64,000 nucleotides of DNA from Planctomycetaceae bacterium (lineage in GTDB: Bacteria > Planctomycetota > Phycisphaerae > Sedimentisphaerales > Anaerohalosphaeraceae). The position numbers and the translations under genes were made by a program. Where the stretch lies: assembly GCA_021372945.1 (NCBI GenBank), contig JAJFTK010000071.1, positions 1-64,000 of the forward strand. The letters are read 5' to 3'. Positions 47,089-56,139 of this stretch are shown here, piece by piece (within the stretch, counting starts at the first letter, position 1; each line of letters opens with the position of its first letter). The notes beneath the pieces were generated by a model that was given only the letters and a program-made list of their open reading frames with translations, did not search any database and was not told the DNA's origin.

Positions 47089-47906
47089 TTGTCCTTTCCT
47101 TCCCTGGCGATTCCTTTCTGCACCGGAGTCATCGGGCTCCAGATACCTGTGCTGCCGGCCAGCGGCTGCTGGCACGGATCGGTATGTTTCCACCAGCGCT
47201 GATTGGCCGGGTCCTGGCGGTTCATGGCATCGTCCTTATTGGCGTCCTGCCCCATGTATTCGAGATAGAAGAATTCGTAGAGCTCATCTTGAATCTCCAC
47301 CAGGAAAATTGAAAAATTGCGAACGTGACCGCGGGCCATCTGGTCAACGACGCCCGGCCAGACCGTCTGGTGAAGGGTGCGGTATTCCATTTCCTTCTCG
47401 GGTTTGATCGTGGTGACCATCGATGTGATGCTCGTGGGCGCGCCTTTGACATCGCATCCGCGGATGTAGTTGATCCATTCCATTTGCAGCCACGTGCGGC
47501 CGCAGGTCACGGCGCGCGGATGCGGGACGAGCAGACCGTTCAGGCCGCCGGCAACGGATTCAAAGGATTCGGCGGCGTCGAGATAATTTTTCTTGCCGGA
47601 AAAATCGAAATAGACCATGCACCAGAGATTGCCCTGGATCTGGCGCGTGAAGGCGCTGACATGGGTAATGCCTGCTCGTTGGAGTTTGCGCGTCATCTTT
47701 TTTTCGCGCAACTCGAGCAGCGATTTGGCAAGGGCATCCTGCTGACCGGGTTTGACCTGCGCGATGAGGGCGGCATGCCTGTCGCGGCCCGAGAGAAGAT
47801 AGTTTTCATACGGAGAAAAGGCATAACCGCATGCGCAGAGAAAAAGCAGTCCGGCAAGATGGAATCGAAAGTACCTGAAAGATGTTTTTGTTGTTTCATT
47901 GTTCAT
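47085..47906 (-). CDS. Exported tandem L-rhamnose/L-fucose mutarotase-like protein
   Basis: 273 residues. ATG 47906 is preferred to TTG 47912 because CGAGG lies at normal spacing and the two-base gap to the GH65 stop supports coupling. The C-terminal half (about residues 165-250) matches the RhaM/fucose mutarotase fold: EYRTLHQTVWPGVVDQM, VRNFSIFLVE, ELYEFFYLEYMG, RWWKHTDPCQ. The first half (ALIAQVKPGQQDAL to VYFDFSGKKNY) looks like a second, degenerate copy. A hydrophobic leader with LCAC (residues about 15-30) predicts export or lipid anchoring, whereas ordinary mutarotases are cytosolic. It would interconvert anomers of a 6-deoxyhexose next to the transporter. Confidence 0.8.
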   Translation of the reverse strand: MNNETTKTSFRYFRFHLAGLLFLCACGYAFSPYENYLLSGRDRHAALIAQVKPGQQDALAKSLLELREKKMTRKLQRAGITHVSAFTRQIQGNLWCMVYFDFSGKKNYLDAAESFESVAGGLNGLLVPHPRAVTCGRTWLQMEWINYIRGCDVKGAPTSITSMVTTIKPEKEMEYRTLHQTVWPGVVDQMARGHVRNFSIFLVEIQDELYEFFYLEYMGQDANKDDAMNRQDPANQRWWKHTDPCQQPLAGSTGIWSPMTPVQKGIAREGKDK

Positions 47907-47908
47907 GG

Positions 47909-50254
47909 TCAACCTCGAAGCGGAATGTGGGTTTCCTGCGGGCCGATTTGGAGTGTCTTGCCATAGACCCTGACCTCAAGCGGCCCGCCTTTGAGTACCT
48001 GAAATAAGATTCTGTCCTGCGTGACGACAACTTCAAAGAAAGAGTTTCGATAATGGATCCGGAAGCGGTAGGATTTCCACTGGGCGGGGATCCGGGGCGA
48101 AAACGACAGCGTGTCACCGTCGCTGCGCATCCCGCCGCAGCCGCAGACGAAAGCGGCCCAGACGCCCGCGGCGGACGTGGCGTGCTGACCCTGCTCCGTG
48201 TTGCGGTTATAGTTATCCAGGTCAAGACGCGCCGCACACGTCAGAAATTGCAGGGCCTCGTCTGTCTTGCCCAGTTCCCACGCCAGGATCGAATGCAGCG
48301 AGGGCGACAGTGAGGATTCGTGGATGGTGCGTTTTTCATAGAATTCGTAATTGGCTTTCTTTTCTTCCGGCGTGAAGTCCTCGCTGAAGAAAAACATGTG
48401 GTTGAGCACGTCCGGCTGCTTGATCATATTCTTGCGGAAGATGCGGATGTAGGCCCAATTCTTGTAGATCGGGATCTGTTCCGGCGGCAGTGCCATGATA
48501 TCGACGTGCGGCAGATCAAAATAGCCCTGATGCTGCTCGAAGATCTTTGTTTTCGCGTCCTGGTTGATCCGCATTTTAGCGGCCATATCCTTCCACTGCA
48601 CCGGCTCCTGCGGATCGAGGCCGGTCTTGCGGATGGCATCCTCGTACCGGTCCGGAGTCTCTGATTTCATCTGTTCGAGCACGTCCAGCGTAAAGGAAAA
48701 CACTTTTTTCGCCAGGTAGTTCGTGTAGAAGTTGTGATTGACCATCATGTGAAACTCATCGGGGCCCATCACGCCATACAGGCCGAAATCGCCGTTGGCC
48801 GGGCTATAGTCGCCGGCGCTGGCGTAGAAGCGGCAGATCTGCAGGAGCATCTCGATGCCTTCGCGGTACAGAAAATCTTTATCTTTTGTGATCATGTCAT
48901 ACTGCCAGATGGCATAGCCGATAGCGCCGCTGATATGATGCTCGAGATCGACGTGCTGCCACGTGCCGGAATCCTCATAGCCGCTGATGGAGGCAAACGG
49001 AAATCGTGCGCCGCGGCAGTCGAGGGCTTCGGCCCGCCGAAGCGCGTAATGCAGATTGTTGTAGCGATACATCAACAGGTTTTTGGCAGCCGTCGGATTG
49101 ACGAACAGGTGAAAGCGATGGCAGTAGATTTCCGTATCCCAGAAGGCCCAGCCAAAATAGACCTCTCCTGTCAACCCCTTGCATAAGGGGTTCAAGTGCG
49201 GATTCTGCCCGTGGTAGCTTTGGTAACAGGACAGCGCCGAAAATCGCATGCCCTGAAGCATCTGATCATCACCTTCGATATCAACACCGAGGTCCGACCA
49301 AAATGAGGCCATGAAATCCGTATGCCGCTTGAGGGCGACATCAAACGTAATGCTGCCGTGCTGCTGAATGAGACTTTTGCCGGCGGCCCAGTTTGCGCTG
49401 GTGTCGCTGTTCTTGGCCCAGGTATTGAGAACGATCTTATCGATCCGACAGACCTCTTTTTCCTTAAGCGATAGCGTCAGCCGGGTTCCAATGAATTTGT
49501 CGCGATGGATCGCTTCCGGCGTGAACGGCTGGTCCGTCTGAAGGCAAAAGCTGGAGAATAATTGAAAGCCGGTTCCCTGTGTTTGTACGAGCAGGCTGCA
49601 CCAGCGGCCGGCTGTTTCCTTTTTGACTTCCTTCCAGAAGTTTGTTCCCGCGGCCGATTCAGCGGCGCCGGTGGCCTGCGTCTGGTTCCAGCCGGAACCG
49701 ATTTCATATTTCGTATTTCCATCCAGTCCGCAGATAATTTCCGCCGGACCGGAGAAGTTCAGCGGCTCCAGGCAGATCCGCTGGCAGCCCATCTCAGTCG
49801 AGTCCATACTGGCAAAGCGAATAAAAGTGATCTTGAGTTCCTTGCCGGAGTGCGTCTGCCAGATAAACGAGCGAGTGTATGTGAACTCTCTCATGTTTAG
49901 AGTTCGGCGAAACTCGCGGAATTTGGCCTTGGCCAGGTCCAGCGCCTCGCCGTCGAGGGTGATGCGCAGATAAAGCCAATCGACGGCGTTGATCATCGCG
50001 CCGCCTTTTTGGATCATCCCCTTGAATACCTGGTCCTGGCTGAATTCAAGATAATCGTAGAGATGGTTGAAGTAACTGCCCAGCAGATGGTCGCCGCCGT
50101 ATCCTTCCTCAAAATAACCGCGGACTCCCATGTGCTCATTTGAAACCGTAAAAATGGATTCGCTGAGCCGCTGCCTGGCGGGATCAAATCCGTATTCAAC
50201 GATGTTCCACGGGTCGCCCCGGTAATATTTCTGGGGCTCTTTCGTTAAATGCAT
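47909..50254 (-). CDS. GH65 family disaccharide phosphorylase (or hydrolase)
   Basis: About 781 residues. ATG 50254 has GGAGAG upstream; ATG 50272, which adds six residues, has no ribosome site. No signal peptide, so cytosolic. GH65 landmarks: WNIVEYGFDPARQRLSESIF, SNEHMGVRGYFEEGY, YFGWAFWDTEIYCHRF, GARFPFASISGYEDSGTW, and GVMGPDEFHMMVNHNFYTN, in which about Glu500 is the general acid. RTIHESSLSPSLHSILAWEL, typical of the phosphate-binding region, supports a phosphorylase such as kojibiose- or trehalose-type. The disaccharide is unknown. It is the first gene of its operon, diverging from a PfkB kinase. Confidence 0.9.
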   Translation of the reverse strand: MHLTKEPQKYYRGDPWNIVEYGFDPARQRLSESIFTVSNEHMGVRGYFEEGYGGDHLLGSYFNHLYDYLEFSQDQVFKGMIQKGGAMINAVDWLYLRITLDGEALDLAKAKFREFRRTLNMREFTYTRSFIWQTHSGKELKITFIRFASMDSTEMGCQRICLEPLNFSGPAEIICGLDGNTKYEIGSGWNQTQATGAAESAAGTNFWKEVKKETAGRWCSLLVQTQGTGFQLFSSFCLQTDQPFTPEAIHRDKFIGTRLTLSLKEKEVCRIDKIVLNTWAKNSDTSANWAAGKSLIQQHGSITFDVALKRHTDFMASFWSDLGVDIEGDDQMLQGMRFSALSCYQSYHGQNPHLNPLCKGLTGEVYFGWAFWDTEIYCHRFHLFVNPTAAKNLLMYRYNNLHYALRRAEALDCRGARFPFASISGYEDSGTWQHVDLEHHISGAIGYAIWQYDMITKDKDFLYREGIEMLLQICRFYASAGDYSPANGDFGLYGVMGPDEFHMMVNHNFYTNYLAKKVFSFTLDVLEQMKSETPDRYEDAIRKTGLDPQEPVQWKDMAAKMRINQDAKTKIFEQHQGYFDLPHVDIMALPPEQIPIYKNWAYIRIFRKNMIKQPDVLNHMFFFSEDFTPEEKKANYEFYEKRTIHESSLSPSLHSILAWELGKTDEALQFLTCAARLDLDNYNRNTEQGQHATSAAGVWAAFVCGCGGMRSDGDTLSFSPRIPAQWKSYRFRIHYRNSFFEVVVTQDRILFQVLKGGPLEVRVYGKTLQIGPQETHIPLRG

Positions 50255-50415
50255 AGCGGCCGTTCTCTCCATTTTTGATTGTAGTCTGCCAAACCCATTC
50301 CGTCTTCCAGTTCGGAATTATATAAGACACTTTGGGAAAGGCAATCTTGTAATTGAACGAAAAATCGTAATAATGCCCTGAAAATAAGAAACGCCTATTC
50401 GGAGGGATACTTGCT
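50255..50415. promoter_or_regulatory. Divergent intergenic region between GH65 operon and PfkB kinase
   Basis: 161 bp between two outward genes. It contains AT-rich text around AATTATATAAGAC (50318-50330) and CGTAATAATGCC on the plus strand, candidate -10 regions, but no pair of hexamers with ideal spacing that I would defend. Shared control of both genes is likely from the layout. Confidence 0.3.
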
Positions 50416-51297
50416 GTGAAGTACAATATCGCGTTTATTGGCCACATGTGTTATGACCAGATCGTTCCATTTAGGGGCGAAACGACCATATCGCCGGGCA
50501 GTGCAGTCTTGTGCGGAGCGATGGCGGCCGGGCGAATTGTTCAGGGCGTGGCGGTGATAACCAGGATGTCGCCGGAAGATCGCTCCATTCTAAAACCCAT
50601 GCAGGACATCGGCATAGAGACCCGCCTGATTCCTTCAAAAGAGACCACTTACATGCGGGTCGAGCATCCAAGCGAGAATGTCGATATCCGAAATATGTAC
50701 CAATTCAAGAATGCCGGTTACTTTGTTTTCGATGATTTGCCTGAATTCGAATCCAGATATGTTCACCTGGCCGGGATCACAGACCAGGAGTTTACCCTCG
50801 ACCTTGTCAATGCGCTGCGCGATAAAGGATTTAACCTCTCGGCCGATATGCAGAGTTTTGTTCGCCAGGTTGACCCTGTTACCCGGCAGATCCATTTTAA
50901 AGACGTGCCCTATAAAAAAGAACTGATTTGGCGGCTGGATCGCGTCAAGCTTGACATGGTGGAGGCTGCATTGCTTACAGGCTATAACGATATTGAGCAG
51001 GCGGCGATCAAAATGGAGACGTGGGGAGCCGGCGAAATCATCATTACACAGGCTCAGGGCGTGCTTGCAAGGATCAATGGGAGGACTTTTTATGAGACGT
51101 TCAGCAATAAAAGCACCATCGGCAGAACCGGCAGGGGGGATACGACCTTTGCCGCTTACCTTTCGTGGCGTCTTAATCATGAACCGGCGGAGGCTTTGAA
51201 GTTCGCCGCCGCACTAGTGTCCATTAAAATGGAGACCCCCGGCCCATTCAGTGCCAGCTTAAACGATGTGTTGGAACGGATCCGGCTTTGCCATTGA
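50416..51297 (+). CDS. PfkB-family carbohydrate kinase
   Basis: 293 residues. GTG 50416 follows CGGAGGGATAC. The protein begins KYNIAFIGHMCYDQIVPFRG and has a PfkB C-terminal signature, GRTGRGDTTFAAYLSWRL, close to the canonical D-T-x-G-A-G-D with the catalytic aspartate retained. VKLDMVEAALLTG and GAGEIIITQAQGVLA fit the central ribokinase-like sheet. It is cytosolic. Substrate classes include fructose, ribose, ketogluconate and nucleosides; context suggests a sugar released by the GH65 enzyme or derived from uronate, but this is inference. It stands alone, diverging from the GH65 operon. Confidence 0.88.
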   Translation: MKYNIAFIGHMCYDQIVPFRGETTISPGSAVLCGAMAAGRIVQGVAVITRMSPEDRSILKPMQDIGIETRLIPSKETTYMRVEHPSENVDIRNMYQFKNAGYFVFDDLPEFESRYVHLAGITDQEFTLDLVNALRDKGFNLSADMQSFVRQVDPVTRQIHFKDVPYKKELIWRLDRVKLDMVEAALLTGYNDIEQAAIKMETWGAGEIIITQAQGVLARINGRTFYETFSNKSTIGRTGRGDTTFAAYLSWRLNHEPAEALKFAAALVSIKMETPGPFSASLNDVLERIRLCH

Positions 51298-51362
51298 GAC
51301 TGCTTTGGTCTGGAATATTGCTTTGCTTTGTTAGTCAATCTCGATAGAGATTATCGGATAAC

Positions 51363-51436
51363 AAGAATACGGTAACTTATTTCCCCAATACAGGCAGTTT
51401 TTACTGTTAATTTACGCTATTCTGGGAACATAGGTG
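51363..51436 (+). promoter_or_regulatory. Copy B of the conserved intergenic element, in the leader of the first PL1 gene
   Basis: The core AAGAATACGGTAACTTATTT (51363-51382) aligns without gaps to copy A at 41235 (18 of 21 identical including the next C). An AGGTGATT follows 69 bases after the core start. It lies between the PfkB stop (51297) and the pectate lyase start (51571), a 273-bp gap with no other gene. Confidence 0.45.
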
Positions 51437-51570
51437 ATTGCGCTCAGGCGGTCCAGACAATTTGAATTGCAAAGAATGCGGAAATGGGCATTACTTTCTC
51501 AGTTTCGTTGCAGAGTAATCGCACTGGTGGATGCTCGCAACAGACTGCTCACGAGGAATGGAGGTCAATA

Positions 51571-54021
51571 GTGTCAGACAGAAGTTGTTTTATTGGTATT
51601 CTATTCCTGTTTGTTTTACTTCTGTGCCGGCCTTGTCTGGCGGTCGATTCCGAACCGATTGGCTGGGCAACCCTTGACGGGGGCACAACCGGCGGCCAGG
51701 GCGGCGAAGTTGTCACCGTAACGAACAAGGCCGATTTCATGAGCGCCGTCAGCGGCGACACGCCGCGTATCGTCCAGGTAGTCGGTACCATTCACGGCGA
51801 TGAAAGTATCCCCAACGTCGGCTGCAACAAGACCATCCTGGGCATTGGCTATGATGCCCAGTTGGTTGGGTTTACCGTCAAGATTACTGACACTGGCGGT
51901 GTGATGCGCCGCAACGTCATCGTCCGCAACCTTACCTTTCGCGGCGGGATGCCGCAGGACGGTCTGACCTGCCGCCGCGCCACGCACATTTGGATCGATC
52001 ACTGCACGTTCTTCGACTCCGCTGATGCATTGTGCGACTTCTCCGACCAGTGCGATTATGCGACGGTCTCCTGGTGCAAGTTCTACTACACCAGTAAGAT
52101 CAATAACCATCGGTTGGCTTGCCTGGTTGGTTCAACTCCAGACAATCCGCCGGATGTGGGCAAGCTGAACATTACCTGGCACCACAACTGGTGGGGAAAT
52201 TATTGCGATCAGCGCATGCCCCGCGGCCGCTACGGCAAAGATCATGTCTTTAATAACTACTATTCCTGCAGCGGCAACTACTACTGCATCGGTGGGGACT
52301 GGGGCTTTCAGGTGCTTGCCGAGAACAACTACTTCGACCATGTGAATAACCCGATGAAGGATGCCGGCACGGTCAGTTCAGGAATTAGCGGCACTTTCAC
52401 GACGGAGATCAAGTCGGTTGGCAACATCTTCAATGGATGTACGGGCAGTCAGACAACATATGGTTCTGCTTTCGTGCCCGCCTATCCGTACACACTCGAT
52501 CCGGCGGCCAACATACCCGCAATCGTCCAGGCGGGAGCAGGAGCTGCGATCCTGATTGGCGATCCGGCGCTGTGGCCGACCAAGGCAACCGTTCCGACGC
52601 CCGCCAATGGTGAGGGCAACGCGGCGGTAGCGTCGACATTGACATGGCGCGCCGGCAATACGGCCGTCAGCCACAACGTCTACTTCGGCTCTACGCCGAG
52701 CGATCTTGTCAGCTATGGCAGCCGGACCGCAACATCGTTTACGCCTCCAACGCTTACGGCCGACACGGAATACTACTGGCGCATCGATGAAGTGGCCGCC
52801 GACGCATCGGTCATCACAGGAGACGTGTGGGCGTTCAAGACCGTTCCTGTACTTCCGTCGAGCCTCTATCATTACTGGCCTTTTGACGTGGATTTCCTGG
52901 ATGTTGCCAAGGTGTTCGCATCAAACCCGAACAATCCTTTTGGGGCCGCGTGGCTGGATACCAACACAGAATTTTTGGGCGCCGGCTGTCTGGACTTGAC
53001 TTGCCCAAAAGACGGTCTCATCGCGGGCTGGTCTGATACATCAACCAATAAAATCTTCCCCAACGCCGCGCCGATGACCATCTCGCTATGGTTCAAGCCG
53101 ACGGCCCTGCCTTCCTCAGGCAATACCGCCTGCATGCTGGGCAGCCTGCCCGAGCCGGACACGACACCCAAGAAGTTCCGCATCGAACTGCTGCCGTCCG
53201 GCGCCTGCCGTTTGACCGTTGATACCGCGTTGCCGGAATTCGGCAATTTACCCGTTTTCAACGGATGGAACCACGTATTGGTATCCATCAATGCGTCCGG
53301 ACAATTGCGCGCCTGGCTCAATGCAGATGAGTCCGGTTCGGTCACGCTGGCAACGAGTGCATCGAACAACTACAACGGCCAATATGCCGGGATCGGTTTC
53401 TATGGCGATGACGGCAACGGTCTGCACAGGGGCGATTACATCGGCTATATCGATGATATTGCCATCTGGAAGGTATCGTCTGACCTGGCGTTTGCGCAAA
53501 CCCTTTATAACAGCGGCTTCGGCAGGACGGCCATCGGAACATCCACTTCGGATGTTTTGCCGCCAGCGCCGGACCCGATGACATGGCTGGCCGCTCCCAG
53601 CAGCGTCTCCTCCAGTGAAGTGACCATGACGGCATCGACTGCCTACGACTATAACGGGGTTGAATACTACTTCCAATGTTTAACCCCCGGCGGACATGAC
53701 TCCGGCTGGCAAACCGGTTCGACCTACACCGATACCGGCCTGATGATTGATACCAGCTACACTTACCGTGTAAAAGCTCGAGATAAAAGCATCCATCAAA
53801 ACGAAACCGCTTATTCTTCAGAACTGACTGCAGCAACTCTCTATGATTGCCTGGCGCCTATCGAATCCGATCTTGACGGCAATTGTCAAATCGACCTTTT
53901 CGATTTCGCACTATTGGGCGGCATGTGGTTAGAGGGCCAAAATGACATAACCGACCTCGTGCAGCTCGCGGCGCAATGGCTTGTCTGCAATCGCAATCCG
54001 GGCACGGCATGTTGGCAGTAA
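51571..54021 (+). CDS. Pectate lyase PL1 with FN3-like, LamG and dockerin-like modules
   Basis: 816 residues. GTG 51571 is preferred over ATG 51484: it follows ATGGAGGTCAATA and starts the signal peptide (SDRSCFIGILFLFVLLLC). The PL1 beta-helix (about 51650-52560) shows GWATLDGGTTGGQGG, the HIWIDHCTF strand, TWHHNWWGNYCDQRMPRGRYG with Arg215 and Arg220 of the R-x-P-x-x-R motif, and NNYYSCSGNYY. FN3-like (52600-52850, YYWRIDEVAAD), LamG (52865-53530), a second FN3-like stretch (53560-53830) and a two-part dockerin-like tail (DLDGNCQIDLFDF and DLVQLAAQWLVCNRNPGTAC) follow. It would cleave homogalacturonan by beta-elimination. It shares architecture and tail type with the next two genes. Confidence 0.93.
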   Translation: MSDRSCFIGILFLFVLLLCRPCLAVDSEPIGWATLDGGTTGGQGGEVVTVTNKADFMSAVSGDTPRIVQVVGTIHGDESIPNVGCNKTILGIGYDAQLVGFTVKITDTGGVMRRNVIVRNLTFRGGMPQDGLTCRRATHIWIDHCTFFDSADALCDFSDQCDYATVSWCKFYYTSKINNHRLACLVGSTPDNPPDVGKLNITWHHNWWGNYCDQRMPRGRYGKDHVFNNYYSCSGNYYCIGGDWGFQVLAENNYFDHVNNPMKDAGTVSSGISGTFTTEIKSVGNIFNGCTGSQTTYGSAFVPAYPYTLDPAANIPAIVQAGAGAAILIGDPALWPTKATVPTPANGEGNAAVASTLTWRAGNTAVSHNVYFGSTPSDLVSYGSRTATSFTPPTLTADTEYYWRIDEVAADASVITGDVWAFKTVPVLPSSLYHYWPFDVDFLDVAKVFASNPNNPFGAAWLDTNTEFLGAGCLDLTCPKDGLIAGWSDTSTNKIFPNAAPMTISLWFKPTALPSSGNTACMLGSLPEPDTTPKKFRIELLPSGACRLTVDTALPEFGNLPVFNGWNHVLVSINASGQLRAWLNADESGSVTLATSASNNYNGQYAGIGFYGDDGNGLHRGDYIGYIDDIAIWKVSSDLAFAQTLYNSGFGRTAIGTSTSDVLPPAPDPMTWLAAPSSVSSSEVTMTASTAYDYNGVEYYFQCLTPGGHDSGWQTGSTYTDTGLMIDTSYTYRVKARDKSIHQNETAYSSELTAATLYDCLAPIESDLDGNCQIDLFDFALLGGMWLEGQNDITDLVQLAAQWLVCNRNPGTACWQ

Positions 54022-54083
54022 TATCCGGTTGAATGACAAAGTTGCGAATAGCACTGGAAAACGTAAAGGGAAAGGCTCGATCG

Positions 54084-56084
54084 ATGAAGCAGAATGCAGC
54101 GCTCATTGCCGGATATCGACTTACACTTGTGTTGATTCTATTCGTTGCGGCCGCCTCTTATGGGCAGCCGCTCGTCGCGATCCCGGATGGATATGCCACT
54201 CAAAACGGCGGCACCACCGGCGGCGGCAGCGCGGTCCCGGTCACCGTCTCAACCGCTTCTGCGTTCCTGTCGGCGGTTGGTAATAACAATCCTGCGGTAA
54301 TCGTTGTTGAGGGCCGGCTTGAGGTCGGCAACGTAGATATCGGGTCGAACAAGACCATCATTGGAGCGGACACAAGTTCCGGCCTGTATGGCGGAGTCAT
54401 CCGCGTTCAGGGAACAAACTGCATTTTCCAGAACCTGACAATCGGGCCTGCCTCGGGCGATACATTCGAAGTGTCCGGGGCGACCAACGTATTCATCCAT
54501 AAATGCGAGTTCTTTGACAGCACGGATGAACTCTGTTCCATCGTACGGCAGGCCGATTATGTCACCGTTTCCTGGTGCAAATTTTACTTCAATAATCCCA
54601 ATTCGCACTCGTATGCGCACCTGATCGGCAATGGCGATGACGTAACGGCCGATCGCGGCAAGCTGCATGTCACACTGCATCACAATTGGTACGCGGAAGG
54701 CGTTCGCGGAAGAATGCCGCGGGTAAGATTTGGGTATGTTCACATTTACAATAATTATTACAACAGCCCGTCAAACGGCTACTGTATTGGGATCGGCTTT
54801 GAATGCCATATACGGGTGGAACACTCGCATTTTGACAGCATCAATAATCCTTGGGCCGATTACGGCGGAGTAACCAACGGCGGATTCGGATGGGCCGATC
54901 TCAAGTTCGAGGGCTGCTCTCAGCCGACGTTCGTGCCCAACACGTTCCCGGTGTTTACGCCTCCCTATGCTTACTCGATGGACCCTGTAAATAACGTCAA
55001 GGGCCTGCTGACCGATCCGCTTTACGGTGCGGGCAATTGCCTGATTGCTTTTGTTGACGATACGGAGCCTCCGGCGCCGGACCCGATGACCTGGGCGCAG
55101 GTTCCTCAGTCAGCCGGCGGGCCCAACATCGCCATGACTGCCGCCACGGTGTCCGACGTGAGCGGCGCGGAGTATTATTTCGCCAACGTCACGGACCCCA
55201 CTCATGATTCCGGCTGGCAGGCCGGCCAAACATATGTAGATAGCGGCCTGAATGCGGGTACGACATACACGTATCAGGTGAAAGCCCGGGACCTCAGCAG
55301 CAATGCGAATGAAACCGCCTGGTCGATTGAAGCGTCTGCAATAACCGATGCCTGGGTTTGTACGGCGTCAATTGCTGTTGATCTGAGCGGCGACTGCCGC
55401 GTGAACCTCGATGATTTTGCGATACTGGCGGCGCATTGGATGGAGCTCTCAGCGGGCGAGGCGGACATCACGGATGCAACTGTAATCAGTCCGCGCAACA
55501 TTACTGTTCGTGTAGGCGACGGGTCAGCAGATTGGTACAGAGAGACGGATTATACGACGCAACCTACGTATTGGCGTGACCGGCCCGGGTACGCTTTTGT
55601 GGAGGGCGTTTTTGACGATTGTTTCATGGCGCAAACGGGGTATGACCCCGAAGTGCGTTCAACGATTGTCGGACTAGTGCCGGGCCTGCAATACAACGTG
55701 TGGGTTCTCTTTAGTGTCAGCATCGATCCGGCTGCGGGCGTTCCAAAGAAAAATAATGATATAATGGCGGCGTTTGGGTCCGACGCCTTAGCACGGTTTG
55801 GTTGGGATCATAGCAATACAACGAATACGGGATGGGTGTCCCGTGATGAGACCACAACCGTGTGGACGGTTCTTGCGAGCAACCTGGGAAGTGCCGTTGC
55901 CGACAGTTCCGGAACGGTCACGCTTCGCGTGGATATGGCCGATGCGGATGGGACGCTGCCTGTGTCGGATCGTACGCTGTGGCATGCGATTGCATACTCC
56001 GCCGCGGAGCCAATGGATATGGCAGAGTTTGCGGCCCAGTGGCTTGTTTGTAACCGCGACCCCAACTCGGAGTGCTGGCGGTAA
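54084..56084 (+). CDS. Pectate lyase PL1 with FN3-like domain and a dockerin-like tail split by an inserted module
   Basis: 666 residues from ATG 54084, with GGGAAAGG upstream and an immediate signal peptide (LTLVLILFVAAASYGQ); ATG 54033 is possible but lacks a ribosome site. The PL1 helix (about 54160-55050) has GYATQNGGTTGGGS, NVFIHKCEFFDS, TLHHNWYAEGVRGRMPRVRFG and IYNNYYNSPSNGY. FN3-like follows (55065-55345). The first dockerin-like EF-hand is DLSGDCRVNLDDFAILAAHW; its partner, MDMAEFAAQWLVCNRDPN, is 178 residues further on, at the very C-terminus, so a foreign module has been inserted between the two halves. The tail type matches the flanking genes. Confidence 0.92.
   Translation: MKQNAALIAGYRLTLVLILFVAAASYGQPLVAIPDGYATQNGGTTGGGSAVPVTVSTASAFLSAVGNNNPAVIVVEGRLEVGNVDIGSNKTIIGADTSSGLYGGVIRVQGTNCIFQNLTIGPASGDTFEVSGATNVFIHKCEFFDSTDELCSIVRQADYVTVSWCKFYFNNPNSHSYAHLIGNGDDVTADRGKLHVTLHHNWYAEGVRGRMPRVRFGYVHIYNNYYNSPSNGYCIGIGFECHIRVEHSHFDSINNPWADYGGVTNGGFGWADLKFEGCSQPTFVPNTFPVFTPPYAYSMDPVNNVKGLLTDPLYGAGNCLIAFVDDTEPPAPDPMTWAQVPQSAGGPNIAMTAATVSDVSGAEYYFANVTDPTHDSGWQAGQTYVDSGLNAGTTYTYQVKARDLSSNANETAWSIEASAITDAWVCTASIAVDLSGDCRVNLDDFAILAAHWMELSAGEADITDATVISPRNITVRVGDGSADWYRETDYTTQPTYWRDRPGYAFVEGVFDDCFMAQTGYDPEVRSTIVGLVPGLQYNVWVLFSVSIDPAAGVPKKNNDIMAAFGSDALARFGWDHSNTTNTGWVSRDETTTVWTVLASNLGSAVADSSGTVTLRVDMADADGTLPVSDRTLWHAIAYSAAEPMDMAEFAAQWLVCNRDPNSECWR
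55479..56012 (+). other. Module inserted between the two halves of a dockerin-like tail; homologue of the PEP-CTERM protein body
   Basis: About 178 residues. Landmarks shared by eye with the protein at 59394: WRDR versus WRNR, YNVWVLFSVS versus VDVWVLFSSS, GTVTLRVD versus GNIFLRAD, and SDRTLWHAIAYS versus GDRSIFHGFAVY, in the same order. The boundaries are set by comparison with the uninterrupted tails of the genes at 51571 and 56140. Function is unknown; a beta-sandwich binding module is plausible. Confidence 0.65.
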
Positions 56085-56139
56085 AGGAAATGATTGAGAA
56101 GAAATGCAGCGGCATATTTAGCTTTGAAAGGTAGATCAG

